In this document: positions 5,273-8,717 of the stretch, one piece after another
How the letters are laid out: the number at the start of each line of letters is the position of its first letter
Numbering within the stretch: the first letter of the stretch is position 1
Assembly: GCA_012799165.1 (NCBI GenBank)
Contig: JAAZLU010000257.1
Span: 1-8,717, forward strand
Length of the DNA: 8,717 nucleotides
Direction of reading: 5' to 3'
Source of the DNA: Clostridiales bacterium
Lineage (GTDB): Bacteria > Bacillota > Clostridia > Peptostreptococcales > Anaerovoracaceae
The notes under the pieces: generated by a model
The model's input: only the letters and a program-made list of their open reading frames with translations
Databases searched by the model: none
Told to the model about the DNA's origin: nothing
Position numbers and translations under genes: made by a program

Positions 5273-5773
5273 TTAGATGCTATAGGCATCTAACATTTTC
5301 TTGCCTATGCGATTGGCAAGAAAATCCTGTTTTGTTACGGAGTAAAACATTACGCCGAAATCCACCCACCCCTTGAGTCCTAAAAAGCTTGAAATTTGTT
5401 TGTTCAGCTTTTGGACCTTTTGGCGATAGCTTTTATCGGCAGGGATGTCTTCGACTATGAATGTAAGCTGGATGATTGAATTCATGTGGTCTTCGTGCAT
5501 GGTTACTAAATCGGTATAATGAGCTTCGAATAAGTTTAAAAGTGCTGAAATTTCGTCCCAGGATGGTAGCGCGGTGGTAATGCGGATAAAATGATATTCC
5601 GCAGCTTCCACAGCATAGACTACCGCCTTTTTGCTGACAATATAGCGTTCATTTCGAATCCGGAATGTTGCTTGAAGATCAAAGGCTGCGCCGTGAAATG
5701 ATGTGTTGCGTTCCAAGTCATATTGATTTTTTAACTTTCCTTCGAGTTGTTCCAAGTAAGTTTCCGGAGACAT
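5273..5773 (-). CDS. Uncharacterised 166-residue protein upstream of cstA
   Basis: I do not recognise a family with confidence. The protein is soluble-looking, with no signal peptide or membrane segment. It has an N-terminal helix (MSPETYLEQLEGKLKNQYDL), then a beta-rich part with FDLQATFRIRNERYIVSKKA at about residues 31-50 and alternating aromatic and charged residues. The C-terminal helical part is rich in Lys and Gln and ends KKMLDAYSI. The start ATG has GGAAAGG eight bases upstream on the minus strand. The product is first in a two-gene operon with cstA (25-nt gap), so an accessory or regulatory role for the transporter is a reasonable guess, no more. Codon use resembles cstA, and nothing suggests it is broken. 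Confidence 0.8.
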   Translation of the reverse strand: MSPETYLEQLEGKLKNQYDLERNTSFHGAAFDLQATFRIRNERYIVSKKAVVYAVEAAEYHFIRITTALPSWDEISALLNLFEAHYTDLVTMHEDHMNSIIQLTFIVEDIPADKSYRQKVQKLNKQISSFLGLKGWVDFGVMFYSVTKQDFLANRIGKKMLDAYSI

Positions 5774-5822
5774 TCTTCAACCTTTCCATCTGTATTTCAT
5801 AGTGATACTCCGTTAATTGTAT

Positions 5823-5850
5823 ATTTTACTCCCGAATAATTATTTTGCAA
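5823..5850 (-). promoter_or_regulatory. Putative promoter of the 166-residue protein-cstA operon
   Basis: On the minus strand, TTGCAA (5845-5850, 4 of 6 consensus) is separated by 16 bp from TAAAAT (complement of 5823-5828, 5 of 6). The predicted start near 5815 gives a leader of about 40 nt. No clear operator overlaps it. Confidence 0.5.
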
Positions 5851-5952
5851 GCCTTTCACACAACTTTTCCTGTTTCTTTTTACTAGATGACAAGATATGT
5901 GTTACATTGTAGTTCCTGCTAAATTTTGGAAAGGTACTCGAGAATTTTATAA

Positions 5953-5980
5953 AGTGATTCTCAGTGAATATTTAGTGAAT
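5953..5980 (+). repeat. Three helically phased direct repeats upstream of the MATE promoter
   Basis: AGTGATT (5953-5959), AGTGAAT (5963-5969) and AGTGAAT (5974-5980) are spaced 10 and 11 bp apart, about one DNA turn each, ending 32 bp before the -35 box of the MATE promoter. Phased direct repeats of this kind are typical of OmpR/PhoB-type activator sites, but the regulator is unknown. A hairpin-like GAGAAT/ATTCTC pair (5940-5945 / 5957-5962) overlaps the first repeat. Confidence 0.45.
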
Positions 5981-6012
5981 GTTCTATAAATATATATCAA
6001 AATTATCGATAG

Positions 6013-6041
6013 CGGACAAATAGTCCGGGATGTGATATAAT
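6013..6041 (+). promoter_or_regulatory. Promoter of the MATE-LTA synthase operon with overlapping palindrome
   Basis: A perfect TATAAT -10 (6036-6041) is preceded by TGA, making an extended -10, and by CGGACA (6013-6018, 4 of 6 consensus) at 17 bp. The palindrome CGGAC-AAATA-GTCCG (6013-6027) covers the -35 region, where a repressor could bind. The predicted start near 6048 gives a leader of about 200 nt before the likely GTG start. Confidence 0.7.
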
Positions 6042-6047
6042 CATAAA

Positions 6048-6248
6048 ACCTAGTAAGCAAGGTAAAAAGTCGACAATGTATAATAATTATAAAAAAGATT
6101 TTGGAGTGGCAGGACAGGTTGCAATTATGTCGCCTGTTTTGCTGATTATTTAGGGTCATTGCGAGAGACGGTGAGTATATTTCACTACCGATTTCGAGAA
6201 AGCAATCCGGAGACAATTGAAGGAGGATTTAACGGGGAGGAGAGGTGG
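6048..6248 (+). promoter_or_regulatory. Long 5' leader of the MATE transporter gene
   Basis: No gene is apparent here. The leader holds an imperfect stem CAGGACA/TGT-CG-CCTG (about 6110-6138) followed by T-rich sequence. A single ATTGC (6158-6162) can pair with GCAAT upstream (6121-6125) or downstream (6202-6206), and a CGGT/ACCG hairpin lies within the second option. Two purine-rich sites, GAAGGAGG (6219-6226) and GGAGGAG (6236-6242), precede the start. The alternative pairings are short, so a regulatory RNA is only a possibility. I could not match a known riboswitch class. Confidence 0.3.
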
Positions 6249-7667
6249 GTGAGAAGAATCGGGATTCGCACGAAGCGGAAAGGCGATGAGAGACTTGAAA
6301 ATAGAATAGATATGATAGAAGGATCGCTCTCTTCGGGTATCTTGCGGTATTCTGTACCCATAATGCTTTCGGGCCTGCTGCAGCTTTTTTATAATACGGT
6401 CGGCATGATAGTGGTGGGAAGATACTGCGGAAGGGAGAGCATCGCTGCGGTGGGTTCTTCCGCTCCGCTCATCAACCTCATAGTAAACATCTTTATAGGT
6501 CTTTCGGTGGGTGTAGGTGTGCGTACGGCGGTATCTATAGGCGCGCAGGATGCCGATCGCTGCAGCAAGGTGGTTCATACGGCTATGCCGATGGCGACGA
6601 TAGGCGGAGCCTTATTGACTTTGTTCGGACTGCTTTTTTCGGGAATTTTTCTCAGCTGGATGGGAATGCCGGAAGATGTTTTCGGCCTTGCGAGGACCTA
6701 TACGCGGATATATTTTTTCGGCATGGTGCCGTTTTTGCTTTATAACTACGGCGTGTCCATCCTGATGGCGAGCGGAGACAGCAAAAGACCGCTGTATTAC
6801 CTCGCCGCTGCAGGTGTGCTTAATCTGGTTTTAAATCTTGTTTTTGTCGCCGCGCTCGATATGGATGTTGCGGGAGTCGCGCTTTCCACCGTCTTAAGTC
6901 AGGTTCTTTCCGCTTTCCTGGTGCTTAGGAATTTGGCGGCTAGGCACGATATGTGCCGCTTTGAAATATCACGGATGCAGTTAAATAGGGATACACTTAG
7001 GGATATAGTGAGGGTTGGGCTCCCCGCGGGTCTTCAGGGTTCGACCTTCTCGATAACGAATGTCATAATACAGGCTTCCGTAAACTCCTTCGGATCTGCC
7101 GTGATGGCAGGAAATTCGGCGGCCGGGAATCTCGACGGAATCACCTATGCGAGCATGTTTGCGTTCCATCAGAGCGCAATGAGTTTTGCAGGACAGAATT
7201 ACGGCGCAAAGAAATACGAGCGAATAAATAAAATACTGCGCTACTGTCTGATGTACGTCGTGCTCATAGGAATCGGAAGCGGCTGGGCCATCTATGCACT
7301 CGGCAGGCCGCTGTTGAATATCTATATCCCGGGCGATGAAGAGGCCATAAGCTACGGGCTTACGAGGCTCTTTTGCATAAGTGTCCTTTATTTTATATTC
7401 GGCATGTCCAATGTTTTCTCCGGTCTTTTAAACGGGCTGGGTAAGACCTTTGCGACCATGATAATAAGCGTTTTTAATATAAGCGTAGTTCGTATAATTT
7501 GGATATATACCCTTTGGCAGATACCGAAGTATCATACATATAAGATGCTTTTTACGGTATATCCCGTCACCTGGACCCTTAATCTTATTATGATGACGGC
7601 ATACTATCTGATCGTCGTGCGAAAGATGCTTCGAAGTAAGAAAAGTGCGGTAATGGATAATGTTTGA
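6249..7667 (+). CDS. MATE family efflux transporter
   Basis: An inner-membrane multidrug/toxin exporter of the MATE family (two MatE repeats, 12 expected helices) that uses an H+ or Na+ gradient; substrate and ion are not readable. From the chosen GTG the protein is 472 residues, the normal length. The N-terminal repeat opens with the family pattern around IDMIEGS, then YSVPIMLSGLLQLFYNTVGM and VVGRYCGRESIAAVG. The second repeat has VGLPAGLQGSTF and the conserved FAGQNYGAKK. The frame is open further upstream to a TTG at 6159, but that stretch is hydrophilic and unlike the family. GTG at 6249 has GGAGGAG six bases upstream. The first ATG (6312) would remove the conserved residues before MIEGS and lacks a good site. 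Its stop overlaps the next start by 8 nt, implying translational coupling with the LTA-synthase-like gene. Confidence 0.92.
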   Translation: MRRIGIRTKRKGDERLENRIDMIEGSLSSGILRYSVPIMLSGLLQLFYNTVGMIVVGRYCGRESIAAVGSSAPLINLIVNIFIGLSVGVGVRTAVSIGAQDADRCSKVVHTAMPMATIGGALLTLFGLLFSGIFLSWMGMPEDVFGLARTYTRIYFFGMVPFLLYNYGVSILMASGDSKRPLYYLAAAGVLNLVLNLVFVAALDMDVAGVALSTVLSQVLSAFLVLRNLAARHDMCRFEISRMQLNRDTLRDIVRVGLPAGLQGSTFSITNVIIQASVNSFGSAVMAGNSAAGNLDGITYASMFAFHQSAMSFAGQNYGAKKYERINKILRYCLMYVVLIGIGSGWAIYALGRPLLNIYIPGDEEAISYGLTRLFCISVLYFIFGMSNVFSGLLNGLGKTFATMIISVFNISVVRIIWIYTLWQIPKYHTYKMLFTVYPVTWTLNLIMMTAYYLIVVRKMLRSKKSAVMDNV

Positions 7668-8717
7668 TTCGAGAAGATCTCAAGACAAGAAAACTGAAGA
7701 AGAATTCTTTGTAAGCAAAACTCCGAGCGAGAGGAAATCCTTCATGAGGAGAAAAGCTGCTGATGAAATGTCTCGCGACAGCGATAGGTCTGCGGGAGCA
7801 GGGAAAAAGAAACAGTGGAGACTCAACGGGAGGCTCATATTGCCGCTCACTTTGATGTACGAAGAGTTTTTGCTGAGGGTCGCCAGCGGGCTTTGGGTAG
7901 GAACTTTTGCCGCCCTCATGGTAAACCTCGGAGTGGGTTTGATTTTAAACCTGATTCTTCTGTTAATTCCGGAAAAGTACAGGTATAGAGTGGCGGTCGC
8001 AATGGCGGGCGTGGATGCGTTCCTGTTCGGACTGCAATACTTCCTCAACAATTCTTACCAGGTCTTTATGTCGATGAGCGATATTCTTGCCGGAGGAAAG
8101 GGCGTCATCACCGAATTCGGCGGGATTATTGTAGATGTAATAGCGAACGGTATATTTATAATTATCCTCTTCCTCCTGCCTCCGGCACTGATGATAATAT
8201 TCAGGAAGCGCATACATTTCTCCGGCAAGCTGAAGATTTGGAAGATTGCTGCACTTGCGCTTTCCGCGAGCGTGTTTCTCTTTGCCGCGCTGATGCTTCA
8301 GACTTCCAACGAAAATCTCAAGGAGAGATATAACGAAGGCTATACCTTCAACGACGCCGTTCGGGGCTTCGGGCTGAGCAAGGCGGTATGGCTGGATTTA
8401 AAATATGCTGTCGTCGGGGTTCCCGAATCCTTACCTATAGTAATCGAGGCTAAAGCCTTTTCGGGCGGCGGCTTCGGTGCGGCGCCGTCCTTCTACGGGC
8501 GCAACGAGATGGATGTGGACCTCGACGCACTGATAGCTTCGTCCTCGGGGGATGTAAAGGCGGTTCACGAGTACGTAAAGAGCAGGACGCCCTCCAACAA
8601 GAACGCTTATACCGGACTTTTTAAAGGCAAGAATCTTATTTTAATTACTGCCGAGGCCTTTGCCAAGGAGGTAATCGACGAGCAGAGGACTCCGACCCTC
8701 TGGCGCATGGCCAACAA
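7660..8717 (+). CDS. LTA synthase / sulfatase family membrane protein, N-terminal part
   Basis: The frame starts at an ATG overlapping the MATE stop by 8 nt and is open to the window end, giving 352 residues of a protein that normally exceeds 600. About 50 charged, basic N-terminal residues precede roughly five hydrophobic segments (starting near RLILPLTLMYEEFLL). A linker follows, then the start of an alkaline-phosphatase/sulfatase domain. GKNLILITAEAF (323-334) matches the entry strand of LtaS-type domains, where the glutamate (E332 here) corresponds by position to the metal-binding Glu255 of S. aureus LtaS. The catalytic threonine and remaining metal ligands lie beyond the window. The family transfers glycerol-phosphate from phosphatidylglycerol outside the membrane, releasing diacylglycerol; relatives modify other polymers, so LTA synthesis itself is inferred. 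A later ATG (7744) is a possible alternative start. Confidence 0.88.
   Translation, partial: MFDSRRSQDKKTEEEFFVSKTPSERKSFMRRKAADEMSRDSDRSAGAGKKKQWRLNGRLILPLTLMYEEFLLRVASGLWVGTFAALMVNLGVGLILNLILLLIPEKYRYRVAVAMAGVDAFLFGLQYFLNNSYQVFMSMSDILAGGKGVITEFGGIIVDVIANGIFIIILFLLPPALMIIFRKRIHFSGKLKIWKIAALALSASVFLFAALMLQTSNENLKERYNEGYTFNDAVRGFGLSKAVWLDLKYAVVGVPESLPIVIEAKAFSGGGFGAAPSFYGRNEMDVDLDALIASSSGDVKAVHEYVKSRTPSNKNAYTGLFKGKNLILITAEAFAKEVIDEQRTPTLWRMAN

Noticed and set aside
6151..6210. Guanidine (ykkC) riboswitch in the MATE leader, suggested by a GCGAGAGACGG stretch
   Set aside because: Only a short GAGAG-like match is present. The other conserved blocks of that riboswitch are missing, so the match is not supported.
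6159..6248. Upstream extension of the MATE protein to a TTG at 6159
   Set aside because: The added 30 residues are hydrophilic, unlike the family, and have no ribosome binding site before the TTG, while GTG at 6249 has a good one and gives a normal length.
6156..6578. Minus-strand frame opposite the MATE start and leader
   Set aside because: Low-complexity composition and position opposite a well-supported MATE gene mark it as a shadow.
7680..8217. Two minus-strand frames opposite the LTA-synthase-like gene
   Set aside because: They lie wholly opposite the conserved plus-strand frame, which continues through both and has clear membrane and sulfatase-domain features.

Overview
The window looks like chromosomal DNA from a low-to-mid GC Gram-positive anaerobe, most likely a member of the Clostridia. 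The evidence is AGGAGG-type ribosome binding sites, a serine tRNA with encoded CCA, a diacylglycerol-kinase-like lipid kinase, a CstA transporter of the short form, a MATE exporter and a lipoteichoic-acid-synthase-like protein. I cannot place the species. No phage, plasmid, IS transposase or CRISPR array is visible.

Layout. (1) Plus strand, 1-1546: the C-terminal half of a pyrimidine-nucleoside phosphorylase, cut by the window start, then a lipid kinase 5 nt downstream. (2) 1539-1913: a tRNA-Ser(CGA), probably read from its own extended -10 promoter buried in the end of the kinase gene, with a strong hairpin terminator. About 200 bp of unusual structured DNA follows: an inverted partial copy of the tRNA T-arm, two tandem hairpins that differ by compensatory changes, and a second exact copy of the tRNA 3' end with a second, diverged terminator. 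(3) Minus strand, 1964-3172: an AT-richer, isolated saccharopine-dehydrogenase-like oxidoreductase gene, with a long imperfect hairpin upstream. (4) Minus strand, 3370-5773: a two-gene operon of an uncharacterised 166-residue protein and CstA, closed by a terminator. Beyond the terminator is a possible 56-residue CxxC micro-ORF. (5) A 475-bp divergent intergenic region (5774-6248) with promoters for both sides, phased direct repeats and a palindrome at the MATE promoter. (6) Plus strand, 6249-8717: a MATE transporter overlapping by 8 nt with a polytopic LTA-synthase/sulfatase-type protein that runs off the window end.

Functional links. The phosphorylase salvages pyrimidine nucleosides. CstA-family proteins take up pyruvate or peptides during carbon limitation. 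LTA synthases release diacylglycerol, which DgkB-type kinases recycle in Firmicutes, so the lipid kinase and the LTA-synthase-like gene may be metabolically connected although they lie about 6 kb apart.

The most unusual feature is the tRNA-Ser downstream cassette. It looks like a tRNA-derived repeat or a small integrated element rather than ordinary spacer. I see no large new gene system in the window.
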